Below are positions 24,292 to 34,540 of a DNA stretch of 64,000 nucleotides, one piece after another (the stretch's first letter is position 1; the number at the start of each line of letters is the position of its first letter). The position numbers were made by a program, and so were the translations under genes. The notes under the pieces are model-generated. The model was not told the origin of the DNA. It worked only from the letters and a program-made list of their open reading frames with translations, and did not search any database. Source of the DNA: Prorocentrum cordatum (lineage: Eukaryota; Sar; Dinophyceae; Prorocentrales; Prorocentraceae); contig CAUYUJ010014194.1 of the NCBI GenBank assembly GCA_963575745.1, positions 107,501 to 171,500 on the forward strand, written 5' to 3'.

Positions 24292-27200
24292 TCAGGCAGC
24301 GCTGATGAGCGTGCGCGCCACCTCCCGGACCACGCAGGTGGCGATGGACCGGTGGAGAGTGCTGAGAGTCACCAGTCGCCCAGGGCCCTCAGGCACTTGC
24401 TGCGCGAGCCATTTCCGGGTGGACTCGCCCATGGCTCCCGACACTTCGAAGCCGAGGGGTTGGAAACCAGCGACTCCGTTGTATTTGCGGCGCTTGGCCT
24501 GTTCGGCCAGTCTCGCAGCGGTGCCTTGGGTGTGTGCCCCGCCGGCCTGCAGGCTCTGCTGCGAGGCGGGATGCACGATCGGTAAGTCCAGATAAGCCCA
24601 CTGGCCGTCACTGTCGGTGCACCTGAGGTCCGCGCGGAGACCCGGATTGCCCGGCCCGGTGGGCGGGCGAATCCATGGCTCGACTGCGATGTCGCAAATG
24701 CTGGCTTCACGTAGGGCTCGCGCGATGGTGTCGCGCAGGTTGTTGTGCCTCTTAACCATGAAGCCGCCATAGGAACAGCAAAGCGCGTGGCGCCCGTTAG
24801 TGTCGACGGTGCCGGCGCAGAGGGTTCCGTCCTCCTTTCTGAAGGGGCAGGGGCCGTCAGCTGCGCGTACGAGACCTCCGAGTCTGTGTCTCACGGCCAT
24901 CCTGAAGTGGGCGTCAGCGAGGTGGTGGTCGGGCCGCGTGGGCGGCCCGAGCCACGCGCCTGCCCCCTTGCCTGTCGTGCTAAGAGCCCAGGCCCGTTGA
25001 TGCGGTTCCGTCTGGGTGCGTCGCAGCCACTGCGTCCACTCTGCGTGCCGCCTGTGCCTGGTAAACCGCCGCTGGGTGGTGTCGGGCGGCTCCGTGTCGG
25101 GCGCCTGCTGTGCTGCCTCTTCCTGAGTCAGCGCGTTGACAGTGCTCTGGAGGCGGTGGAGCGCTGGTCTCAAGCCCGGACAGTAGTGGAGAAGGTCATC
25201 TCTGTCGCGGAGGCCCAGTCGCTGGAGCACTGGCTTCTCGCAGAGCGCCCACGAGGCCGCTTGGGCATCCAGGCGCGCTGCGCTCACGCTCTGGAATCCC
25301 AAGCCGCCCAAAGCGACAGGGTGCCAGTATTTCTCTTTCTGCTCCGCTGTGAGGTCGTGCGTTTGTACTAGCTCCTCCAGTGTGCTGAGCAGGTCGGCGT
25401 CGAGCTGTGTCGCCGTTTGGGCGGGAACCCCGGTGGTGCGCATGTGCCAAGTCATGTCTCCTGCAGTGAGGGTTCGTAGAAGTACCAAAGACGTCTGAAC
25501 GTCTAGGCCGGCTTTGTGAAGGTCCATGAGTCTGGCCATGGCAGTCGTCCTCCTGGTTCGTTGGCGTTGTAGTCGCGGCGAGGCGGGTGAGTGCAGGCTG
25601 CCCTCCTCGGCGTGCTGGTCGGCGGTTACCGGCGTCGGTGCCAGGCCGGAGTAGTCGTCGGCGTGTTGTCGTAAGATGGTGGGCTGCTCTACTCGCGGCA
25701 CGGGTAGGCCCGCTGGTATCGCGGCAGGATTCCTCGCCCACACCTCACATTTGTCGACGCGTGTTTGGAGGCCGGCTTGGCTGAGTGCGTTGGTGTATGC
25801 TGCGTATATGGTGGGCAGGTCTTCAGGCTTCGCAAGGATGGTGAGGTCGTCGATGTAGCCGAAGAGCTCGTGCTGTATACCTGCTGCGTCGAGTTGGTGT
25901 TTGGCCCTCTCGAGGGCTCGGTCGAGTCCGAGGCAGAAGAGCGTGGTGGCCATGCCGCACCCCTGGAAGATCCCCGTCGTTTGGTTCCAAATGTGTCTTC
26001 TGCCCCCGGTGTCGTGGTAGACTACCTGCCCGGCGTCCGGCAGGAAGCCTCTTGCCCATCGGCGGAGTTTTGGGCAGTGAGTATCGATACCTTTGTTGAT
26101 GTACACCCTGCTCAGGTTCTGGAAGGCGTCTGCAGCGTCCAGAGAGAGCACGGCGTAGTCCGGGCGGACGTGGAGGGCAGTGGACACGTGCTTGTGGACT
26201 AGTTCCGCCCCAGCCGTGTGCTTGTACCCGTACTGCTTGCCGCGAAGCCCCTCGGCGACCTCGTCCGCCGCCATTTTGTTGACCGCCTTGGACGCGAGAC
26301 GGCGGAGCGGGCTGGCGAGGTTGATGGGGCGGATTCGGGTGGGGCTCTTGGTGAGCGGGAGGAGGCGGGCGGCCGTCGCCAGTTCCTGCACTTCCTGCGG
26401 GAGGGTGCCGCGGGCTAGTGCTGCGGCCACTGTGGCCAGGGCACACAGAGCGGACAGGTCAGTTTGGACGAGTTGGAAGTGCTCGTACCGCCACCCGTCG
26501 GGCCCAGCTGCGCTTCGTTTTGGTGCGGCCCGCAAGGCTCTGGCGAAGTGTAGCTCGAACTGTTGCTGCTCGTCGTCCTGTTCGTCGTAGGCTGCTGGTG
26601 GCTGTGGTTGATGGTGTGGGAAGAGCTGCGGTGCGGCTTGCAGGGTCAGCTGGTCTCCGGCAATTTCGAGTGCTTCGCGGAGGACTCTCGTAGCTTTGCC
26701 CACGGCGCCTGCCTCCACGAGTTTGCGCGCCGTCATAACGTCGTGCTCTGCGGTAGTCTTCCGCCTGGCGCGCAAAGGAGGTGGGGCGGAATCGAGGACG
26801 GCGCCCCAAAGCTGCGCTTCGCGGTGCTCCCTGATCTCCGTGGCCCGGCGGAACAGCGTAGTGGTGAGCTGAGCGTTGCCTCTCTTGCCGCCTCGGAGGT
26901 TGGCGTGCCCGAGCAGCAGCGTAGGGAGCATGAACCAACGCTTGGCCGCCTTGGTGATGGACTCCGGGGTGCCGTGGTGGATCTCGTGGGCGAAAGCCTT
27001 CGTGTGCTCCGTTATGATGGCGCCCACCACCCCGCGAGCGCGCGGCGGTATATGGGCGGCCGTGGGCACTGGTTGTTGGACCATTTCTGGCGTGATAGCG
27101 TCCGCCCATTCGGCGTTGGCGTCGCTGCTGGCGTGCCTGGCCGTGTCGAATTGGAGTTGCGCGTCGGCTGGCGCACGCGGCGCCGGCGCGGTGACGACGG

Positions 27201-27450
27201 CAGCCCATTTGTGTTCAACTTCTCTTTTGAGTGCAAAAGGAAGGTCGTCGGCCAGTTCCAGGGCAGCGTTGCTGGTCTGGGCGCAGACAAGAGCGCACTC
27301 CAAGCAGGCGACGGGGCTCTGCGGCGCAATGCTTGTGCGACAGCGGATCACCTGCGGCGGTATAATGGAAGTACACATCGCGCACGTAGCTGCTCTGCCC
27401 GTCCGGGGGGGCGTGGCGTACCACGTCGCGGCGTCCTCTCGTGGCCGTCG
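24292..27450 (-). mobile_element. R2-type non-LTR retrotransposon body (RT + RLE)
   Basis: All catalytic motifs are present: the three RT aspartates in SLDAADAF and YIDD, and the Asp/Lys pattern of a PD-(D/E)XK nuclease. The frame is intact over more than 3 kb, so the copy is young or under selection. R2-type elements encode one protein that nicks its target and primes reverse transcription there. Both ends are estimated. I saw no poly(A) tail and no rDNA flank, so insertion into rDNA is not supported. Confidence 0.75.
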
Positions 27451-30400
27451 TCGCGACCGTTGCCCGGCAGCGTCGTCTAGTAGGGCGCCATGCCCAGCGG
27501 CAGCAGCAGTGCCAGAGCGGGAGGATTCGCCAGTTCGTTGCGCCCGAATCCGCCCGTGTCTTGCCTCGAGGAGCCCGTCGTCGGTCGGCGCATTCGTGTC
27601 CATATCGTCCGCTGTGGCGGCCGCGGCCGCGCCAGGGCCTTCCCCGGGGTACCCCAGCGTGCAGTCGAAGCCCAGCTCGCACCACGTCGCGGCCATTGCA
27701 GCTGGCGCCATCCCGTAAGCTTGGTTCCTCCTGGCCAGGTTTTCGAGCTGCGTCCAGCCGTGGTGACGAGGAGCCCGAGGCGTCGGGGCACTCAATGTAG
27801 CCGTGGCCAACGTCATCGTGTAGCTGGGGGCACCGACAGCAGCTCCCGTAAGCGCAGCGGCCAGCAGGCAACTAACGAGCAGCACGATCGCGAGAGCGTA
27901 CTTCTTGCCATACTTCTGCACGAGTCCGCACGCCTTGGAGGGCCTGGCCATGAGGCGCCGCCCGATCGTTAGTACGGCAAGGAGCAGGTCCACAGAGAGA
28001 CAGGTGAGCACCGCGAGAGCGCACGTGAGATGGCCTGCGAGGCACAGCATGGTGAGGGGGATTGGCAGCTGCTGAGTCGGCTCCAGCTGACATCCTGCAC
28101 TCCCCCGATGGCCGGCGGCATTCCATGCCGAGAGCGCCCAGAACAGCAAGGCCGCAAGCACCTGCGACCGTCCGCGGGCGTGCCAGAAGAGGCGCAACGC
28201 CCTCTCGGGGACGGTGCGGCAAGTTCCCCTGGTCTCACCAGTGATTGTGCTGCTGAACGTGGCGCTGCTGCTGTCCGTCGTGCTGGTCAATGTGGTGCCG
28301 CTAGTTGCAATGTTGCTGTGAAGCATGATGCTGCTGGTATTGGTCGTGCTCGTAATGCTTATCGTCGTGCTGGTTGTAGTGGTGTTGTTGGTACCAGTCG
28401 CACTCTGAACACTCGCGTTGCTGCTCTCACCGCTGCTGCTCGACGATGTGTTGGGCGTAGTGGTGTTGCTGGTACTGGGCTCGCTCGGAACACTCATGGT
28501 TATACCTGTACCCGTGCTGCTCGCCGACGTGCTGGGCGTAGTGATGCTAGTGGTGCTGCCGGTACCGGTCGTGCTCGTCACGCTCGTGGCTCTGCTCTCC
28601 GTCGTACCGCTCGCCGCCGTGCTCGGCGTAGTGGTGCTGCTGAAGACGGTCGTGCTCGTCACACTCGCAGTGCTGCTTTCGGTCGTACTGCTCACCGATG
28701 TGCGGGGCGTACCCGTGCTGCTGATAACAGTCGTGCTCTTTACACTCGTGGTGCTGCTCTCGGTCGTACTGTTCGCCGACGCGCTGGGCGTGGCGGTGCT
28801 GCTGACCCCGATCGTGCTCGTCACTGTCGTGGTGCTGCTTTTTGTCGAACTGCTCGCCGACGTGCTGGGCGTGGTGGTGCTGCTGGTCTCGGTCGTGATC
28901 GTCGTACTCGTGGCGCTGCTCTCAGTCGTACTGCTCGCCGACGTGCTCGGCGTAGTGGTGATGCTGAAGTCGGTCGTGCTCGTCACACTCGCGGTGCTGC
29001 TCTCGGCCGTGCTGCTCACCGATGTGCTGGGCGTACCCGTGCTGCTGGTACCAGTCGTGCTCTTTACACTCGTGGTGCTGCTCTCGGTCGTACTGCTCGC
29101 CGTCGTGCTGGGCGTCGCGGTGCTGCCCGTATCGGTCGAGCTGGTCATGTTCCTGGTGCTGCTCTCGATTGTACTGCTCGCCAACGTGGTGTGCGTAGTG
29201 GTGCTGCTGGTACGTCTCGTGCTCGTCCCACTCGTGGTGTTGCTCTCGGTCGTACTGCTCGCCGACGTGCTGGGCGTGGTGGTGCTGCTGGTACCTATCG
29301 TGCTCGTCGCCATCGTGGTGTTGCTCTCGGTCGTACTGCTCGCCGACGTGCTCGGCGTAGTGGTGCTGCTGGTCTCGGTCGTGCTCGTCATTCTCGTGGT
29401 GCTGCTCTCGGTCGTACTGTTCGCCGCTGTGATGGGCATAGTGGTGCTGCTGGTCTCGGTCGTGCTCGTTATCCTCGTGGTGCTGCTCTCGATCGTACTG
29501 CTCGCCGACGTGCTGGGCGTAGTGATGCTGCTGGTACTGGTCGTGCTCCTTACCCCCGTGGTGCTGCTCTCGGTCGTACTGCTCGCCGACGTGCTGGGCG
29601 TGGTGGTGCTGCTGGTCTCGGTCGTGCTGGTCACCCTCGTGGTGCTGCTCCCGGTCGCCCTGCTCGCCGACGTGCTGGGCGTGGTGGTGCTGCTGGTCTC
29701 CGTCGTGCTCGCCACCCTCGTGGTGTTGCTCTCGGCCGTACTTCTCGCCGGCTTGCTGAGCGTAGTGGTGCTGCTGGTCTCGGTCGTGCTCGTTGCCCTC
29801 GTGGTGCTGCTGGCGGTCGTGCTGCTCGCCGACGTGCTGGGCGTAGTGGTGCTGCTGGTACTAGTCGTGCTCGTTACCCTCGCGGTGCTGCTCTCAGTCA
29901 TACTGCTCGCCGACGTGCTGGGCGTAGTGGTGCTGCTGGTTTCGGTTGTGCTGGTCATCCTGGTGGTGCTGCTCTCGGTCGTATTGCTCGACGACGCGCT
30001 GGGCGAGGCGGTGCTGCTGGTGCCGGTCGTGCTCTCCACACTCGTGATGCTGCTTTCGGTCGTGCTGCTCGCCGACGTGCTAGGCGTAGTGGTATTGGCG
30101 GTGCCAGATATGCTCGCCCCAATCGTGGCGCTGCTTTCGGTCGTTCTGCTCGCCGACGTGCTGGGCGTAGTGGTGCTGCCGGTGCCAGTCGTGCTCGTCC
30201 CACTCGTGGTGCTAGTTTCGGATGTACTGCTCGCCGACGTGCTGGGCGTAGTGGTGCTGCTGGTACTAGTCGTGCTCGTTACCCTCGCGGTGCTGCTCTC
30301 GGTCGCACTGCTCGCCGACGTGCTGGGCGTAGTGGCGCAGCTTGTCTCGTTCGCGCTCGTGGCCCTCGTGGTGCTGCTCACGGTCATACTGCTCGCCGAC

Positions 30401-30570
30401 GTGCTGGGCGTGGTGGTGCTGTTCTCAGTCGTACTGCTCGCCGACGCACTGGGCGTGGTGGCGCTGCTGGTGCCGGTCATGCTCGTCATACTCGTGGTGC
30501 TGCTCTCAGTCGTAGTGCTCGCCGACGTGCTGGGCGTGGTGATGATGCTGGTCTCGGTCGTGCTTGTCAC
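24292..30570 (-). CDS. Mucin-like/transmembrane/RT/restriction-like endonuclease ORF, 2092 aa
   Basis: A single uninterrupted frame. Residues 1-780 are Ser/Thr-rich 27-aa repeats (STTTPSTSASSTTESSTT type), predicted to be disordered and heavily O-glycosylated if secreted. Residues about 790-910 contain three hydrophobic segments (LAALLFWALSAW; LTMLCLAGHLTCALAVL with a continuation; YALAIVLLVSCLLAAALTGA). A Cys cluster (CAMC...C...CLEC...C, about 1065-1100) resembles an N-terminal zinc finger. The RT (about 1355-1600) has SAAGPDGWRYEHF, RPINLASPLRRL, VLSLDAADAF, GIFQGCGMATTLF and YIDD. The C terminus (about 1900-2060) has a Cys/His cluster and RADLRC...YLDLPIV...AKRRKY, the R2-type restriction-like endonuclease pattern. 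The start ATG lies inside the repeat, so the true start is uncertain. It may be an R2-like element fused to a host membrane-protein gene, or a chance fusion across open frames. Confidence 0.75.
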   Translation of the reverse strand: MTSTTETSIITTPSTSASTTTESSTTSMTSMTGTSSATTPSASASSTTENSTTTPSTSASSMTVSSTTRATSANETSCATTPSTSASSATESSTARVTSTTSTSSTTTPSTSASSTSETSTTSGTSTTGTGSTTTPSTSASRTTESSATIGASISGTANTTTPSTSASSTTESSITSVESTTGTSSTASPSASSSNTTESSTTRMTSTTETSSTTTPSTSASSMTESSTARVTSTTSTSSTTTPSTSASSTTASSTTRATSTTETSSTTTLSKPARSTAESNTTRVASTTETSSTTTPSTSASRATGSSTTRVTSTTETSSTTTPSTSASSTTESSTTGVRSTTSTSSITTPSTSASSTIESSTTRITSTTETSSTTMPITAANSTTESSTTRMTSTTETSSTTTPSTSASSTTESNTTMATSTIGTSSTTTPSTSASSTTESNTTSGTSTRRTSSTTTHTTLASSTIESSTRNMTSSTDTGSTATPSTTASSTTESSTTSVKSTTGTSSTGTPSTSVSSTAESSTASVTSTTDFSITTTPSTSASSTTESSATSTTITTETSSTTTPSTSASSSTKSSTTTVTSTIGVSSTATPSASANSTTESSTTSVKSTTVISSTGTPRTSVSSTTESSTASVTSTTVFSSTTTPSTAASGTTESRATSVTSTTGTGSTTSITTPSTSASSTGTGITMSVPSEPSTSNTTTPNTSSSSSGESSNASVQSATGTNNTTTTSTTISITSTTNTSSIMLHSNIATSGTTLTSTTDSSSATFSSTITGETRGTCRTVPERALRLFWHARGRSQVLAALLFWALSAWNAAGHRGSAGCQLEPTQQLPIPLTMLCLAGHLTCALAVLTCLSVDLLLAVLTIGRRLMARPSKACGLVQKYGKKYALAIVLLVSCLLAAALTGAAVGAPSYTMTLATATLSAPTPRAPRHHGWTQLENLARRNQAYGMAPAAMAATWCELGFDCTLGYPGEGPGAAAAATADDMDTNAPTDDGLLEARHGRIRAQRTGESSRSGTAAAAGHGALLDDAAGQRSRRRPREDAATWYATPPRTGRAATCAMCTSIIPPQVIRCRTSIAPQSPVACLECALVCAQTSNAALELADDLPFALKREVEHKWAAVVTAPAPRAPADAQLQFDTARHASSDANAEWADAITPEMVQQPVPTAAHIPPRARGVVGAIITEHTKAFAHEIHHGTPESITKAAKRWFMLPTLLLGHANLRGGKRGNAQLTTTLFRRATEIREHREAQLWGAVLDSAPPPLRARRKTTAEHDVMTARKLVEAGAVGKATRVLREALEIAGDQLTLQAAPQLFPHHQPQPPAAYDEQDDEQQQFELHFARALRAAPKRSAAGPDGWRYEHFQLVQTDLSALCALATVAAALARGTLPQEVQELATAARLLPLTKSPTRIRPINLASPLRRLASKAVNKMAADEVAEGLRGKQYGYKHTAGAELVHKHVSTALHVRPDYAVLSLDAADAFQNLSRVYINKGIDTHCPKLRRWARGFLPDAGQVVYHDTGGRRHIWNQTTGIFQGCGMATTLFCLGLDRALERAKHQLDAAGIQHELFGYIDDLTILAKPEDLPTIYAAYTNALSQAGLQTRVDKCEVWARNPAAIPAGLPVPRVEQPTILRQHADDYSGLAPTPVTADQHAEEGSLHSPASPRLQRQRTRRTTAMARLMDLHKAGLDVQTSLVLLRTLTAGDMTWHMRTTGVPAQTATQLDADLLSTLEELVQTHDLTAEQKEKYWHPVALGGLGFQSVSAARLDAQAASWALCEKPVLQRLGLRDRDDLLHYCPGLRPALHRLQSTVNALTQEEAAQQAPDTEPPDTTQRRFTRHRRHAEWTQWLRRTQTEPHQRAWALSTTGKGAGAWLGPPTRPDHHLADAHFRMAVRHRLGGLVRAADGPCPFRKEDGTLCAGTVDTNGRHALCCSYGGFMVKRHNNLRDTIARALREASICDIAVEPWIRPPTGPGNPGLRADLRCTDSDGQWAYLDLPIVHPASQQSLQAGGAHTQGTAARLAEQAKRRKYNGVAGFQPLGFEVSGAMGESTRKWLAQQVPEGPGRLVTLSTLHRSIATCVVREVARTLISAA

Positions 30571-30620
30571 ACTCGTGGAGATGCTCTCGGTCGTACTGTT
30601 CGCCGAGATGCTCTCGGTCG
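28236..30620. repeat. 81-bp minisatellite, about 29 units
   Basis: The landmark GCCGACGTGCTGGGCGTAGT recurs every 81 bp (for example 28856, 28937, 29261 and 29342). Unit length is 27 codons, so all units stay in phase. The minus strand encodes the Ser/Thr mucin-like repeat. The plus strand has two further long open frames, one Val/Leu-rich and one Arg/Ala/Gly-rich. Only the Ser/Thr frame continues into recognisable protein. Confidence 0.95.
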
Positions 30621-31135
30621 TACTGTCCTCCTCCTCTCCCTCTCCCTCATCCGCTTCCTCCTCCTCCTCCTCCTCCTCCTCCTCCTCCTCCTCCTCGTTT
30701 CCATATTCCTCCCCCCTCCTCGCCCCCCCTCCTCCTCCTCCTCCTCCTCCTCCTCCTCCTCCTCCTCCTCCTCCTCCTGCCTCCTCCTTAGGCCTCCTGC
30801 CCCCTCCTGGGGCCTGCTGGGGCCTCTTGGGGCCTCCTGGAGCCTTCTGGGCCTTCCGGGACCTACTGGGGCCTCCTCGGGCATTCCTCCTCCTCCTTTT
30901 CCTCCTCGTCCTTCCTCCCTTCAGCCTCTTCCTCTTCCTGCTTTCCTGTCTCTTCCTGCATCATCCCTCCTCCTTTTCCTGGCAATCCTCCTCCTCCTCG
31001 TCCTCGTGCGGAACACGACCCAGAGGAAGCGCACGACGTGCGTCCCAGCCGATACGCGCCGGAGGACGACCCAGAGGAAGCGCGCGCCGGAGGATGACCC
31101 GGAGGAACCACGTGAGCTGCGGGACCCATAGGAAG
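30621..31135. other. Pyrimidine-rich spacer with (CTC)n arrays
   Basis: CTC arrays at 30655-30697 and 30727-30790, a short TGGGGCCTCCTGG-type repeat at 30800-30885, then GC-rich sequence leading into the 160-bp repeat. It could hold the promoter of the minus-strand ORF, but no element was recognised. Confidence 0.6.
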
Positions 31136-31139
31136 GCTC

Positions 31140-32150
31140 CCGCCTGACGCGTCCTCACAATTCACTCACAGACGAGGGTCCCGCTTGATACTTCTTCCAA
31201 ATTCAGACCTGAGGAGCCCAAAAGTGACGACAGTTACAGGAATCCGATGACCCGCTCGGATTAGTAACATGATCTGCGGGCCCCATAGGGAGGGGGCTCC
31301 CGCCTGAGACTTCCTCGCAATTCACTCACAGACGAGGGTCCCGCTTGATACTTCCTCCAAATTCATACCTGAGGAGCCCAAAAGTGACGACAGTTACAGG
31401 AATCCGATGACCCGCTCGGATTAGTAACATGATCTGCGGGCCCCACAGGGAGGGGGCTCCCGCCTGAGACTTCCTCGACAATTCACTCACAGACGAGGCT
31501 CCCGCTTGATACTTCCTCCAAATTCAGACCTGAGGAGCCCAAAAGTGACGACAGTTACAGGAATCCGATGACCCGCTCGGATTAATAACATGATCTGCGG
31601 GCCCCATAGGGAGGGGGCTCCCGCCTGAGACTTCCTCACAATTCACTCACAGACGAGCTCCCGCTTGACACACTTCCTCCAAATTCAGACCTGAGGAGCC
31701 CAAAAGTGACGACAGTTACAGGAATCCGATGACCCGCTCGGATTAATAACATGATCTGCGGGCCCCATAGGGAGGGGGCTCCCGCCTGAGACTTCCTCAC
31801 AATTCACTCACAGACGAGGCTCCCGCTTGATACTTCCTCCAAATTCAGACCTGAGGACCCAAAAGTGACGACAGTTACAGGAATCCGATGACCCGCTCGG
31901 ATTAGTAACATGATCTGCGGGCCCCATAGGGAGGGGGCTCCCGCCTGAGACTTCCTCACAATTCACTCACAGACGAGGCTCCCGCTTGATACTTCCTCCA
32001 AATTCAGACCTGAGGAGCCCAAAAATGACGACAGTTACAGGAATCCGATGACCCGCTCGGATTAATAACATGATCTGCGGGCCCCATAGGGAGGGGGCTC
32101 CCGCCTGAGACTTCCTCACAATTCACTCACAGACGAGGCTCCCTCTTGGT
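31140..32150. repeat. 160-bp tandem repeat, about 6 units
   Basis: The landmark CACAGACGAG...CTCCCGCTTGAT recurs with GACGAG at 31171, 31331, 31492, 31652, 31813, 31972 and 32132 (spacing 159-161 bp). Units are nearly identical, differing by small indels such as ATAC/AGAC and TTAGTAAC/TTAATAAC. The high identity points to recent amplification. No open frame crosses units. Confidence 0.97.
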
Positions 32151-32575
<425 letters not shown>

Positions 32576-33420
32576 AGGAGGAAGCAAAGAGGAGCAGAGG
32601 AGAGGGAGGAGGACGAGAGATCCTGCGCGGAGGGTGTGCAGAGAAAACAAGAACCCCACTTAGGATGTGGGGAAAAAGTAGGGGCGCAGCGGAGGGGGGA
32701 CGATTCAAAAAATAGTTTCCGACCCTCGGATTTGATTAGACTATCCCTTGCGACAGAACCAGGGGAGGGGAGGGAGGGGGGGAGGGATTTCCTTCAATCG
32801 TTTACCGACATTAACGGACGTCCCCACCTGAGACAGCACCCCCTGTCGCAATACACCCTGTAGTGAAGACGACTTGGGACCAGACCCAGCGGCCGCAGGC
32901 CTGCAAACATTGCAGCCGCAGCCACTCTCGAGAATCGAACAAAAGGCAACTCGCTCCTCGCCTTGGCCAGGTCGAGGTTCGACCGACCTCCGCGCCCTCA
33001 TCGAGACCGTGCAATGCCCTCTCTCACTCTCTGTATACGTTGCATATTCGGGGAACCTTGTCTATCCCGTCGCCCCCCTATCCCAATCGAATCCGCGTCA
33101 AATCCATGTCGGACTCGTCGAATCCGCGCCGAATGCTTGCCGAAGCCGCGTCGAATCCACGCCAGATCCACGTCGACTCCGCAACGAGCCCGCTCCGGGC
33201 GCAGGAGACAAGCACGTTTGGGGGACAGATGGGGGGCCAGACGAGGTCCCCCGAAGATGCAGCGCACCGCTCCGTCTGCTGCCGCCCGGCGCCCCCTCGG
33301 GGGCGGCAAAGAGGGGGGCGTCACAGAGGGGGGGCGCAAATCATGGATGGCGGCACGTGCACGGCCCAGGTTGGGGGCCAGGGACGCATTGAAATAAGAA
33401 GAGGCGCCGTGAGACCTGGG
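32576..33420. other. No supported gene
   Basis: Mixed sequence. Bases 33075-33180 hold short irregular repeats of TCGAATCCGCGTC type. A stretch near 32640-32720 (GGATGTGGGGAAAAAGTAGG) weakly resembles dispersed repeat family A. Confidence 0.4.
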
Positions 33421-33712
33421 GAAATATCATGGCCCACGCCATGATATCCCCCCCCTAGTCATCACCCCTCGGGTCGGGCGAAAGGGGGGGATAGCAAAGG
33501 GGGGGTTTGAGAATCAGCTCACGTAGCCGATTTTCCCGGCGCCTCCTGGCGCCGGAGGCGGCCATGTATCGAGGAATGGGCCCCTCGGTGAGGCCGAAAT
33601 CAGCTGCATGCAGCAAATTTCGTAACCCCCCCTTTCCCAAACCCCCCCTTTCGCCAGACCCGAATATCATGGCCCACGCCATGACATCCCCCCCCCCTAG
33701 TCATCACCCCCC
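33421..33712. repeat. Compound direct/inverted repeat with palindromic arms
   Basis: A 45-bp segment starting ATATCATGGCCCACGCCATG occurs directly at 33424 and 33664. Its own ends are inverted (ATATCATGG/CCATGATAT), so it can fold into a hairpin. A CGGGTCGGGCGAAAGG word after the first copy faces an inverted match before the second copy. The overall design resembles a foldback element. Confidence 0.6.
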
Positions 33713-33849
33713 TCTCTGCCGCCCCCGACCCGCCCCCGTCCTGGGCCTCCGCGTCGCCGGGGTCCGTGCCCATGGCCACCACCCCGAGCCACGAGCGGCC
33801 GCCCAGCATGGCGATCTCCTGCCGAGGAGAGCCTCGGAGCGCGTCTGGG

Positions 33850-34540
33850 CACCAAGACGCGCGTGCTTGTCCACCGAGGCTCCTGGGTGCAGTCGGGGCG
33901 TTGACCTAAGGAGCCCAAAATAAGGAACGAGGCCCTTCTTTCCCACAAGTTAGCCTTCGACTTCCTGTCGAAAACAAAACCCACGGCAAGCTGTGAAACA
34001 CTTAACGAACGCGGAGCCCCTCCCCGACGAAAAGGGTTCCTTCTTCAGAGCCCCGACTGTAGAACCAAGACGCGCGTGCTTGTCCACCGAGGCCCCTGGG
34101 CACGCCGCAGGCGGTTCCACGAGGGTCGACACCACCTGCTCGCCATCGGCGGAGCCGAGCGGGGTAACACTCACGCTCGGGCCAATACGCGTGCTGAGGA
34201 TCACCGATCCTGGCCCCCCGAGTGGGAAGGCAGCAGAGCCACCCTCGGGCGGTCAGGAACCTTCTGCGTAGCATGTCGCGGCGGCGGCCGCCCCAGCGGC
34301 ACGGTGTCCTCGTCCTCCTCCTCCTCCTCGTCCTCCTCCTACCCCTCCTCCTCCTCCTCCTCCCCCTCCTCCTCCTCCTCCTCCTCCTCCTCCTCCTCCT
34401 CCTCCTCTGCCGCGCGAGATCGATCCTGGGCCCCCGAGTGGGAAGGCAGAAGGACCACCCTCGTGCGGTCAGGAACCTTTTGCTTGGCGCGTCGTCGCGG
34501 CGGCCCCGGCGACACGCTGTGCCTTGCGAGCGGATAGCGC
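33850..34540. repeat. Diverged tandem repeats, period about 205-215 bp
   Basis: ACCAAGACGCGCGTGCTTGT recurs at about 33858 and 34063. CCGAGTGGGAAGGCAG with GGTCAGGAACCTT recurs at about 34217 and 34432. A (CTC)n array (34306-34408) interrupts the second unit. Confidence 0.75.

Noticed and set aside
28030-31147. Plus-strand frames of 909 and 1033 aa
   Set aside because: Both are shadows of the 81-bp repeat. Neither continues into recognisable protein, whereas the minus-strand frame joins an RT.
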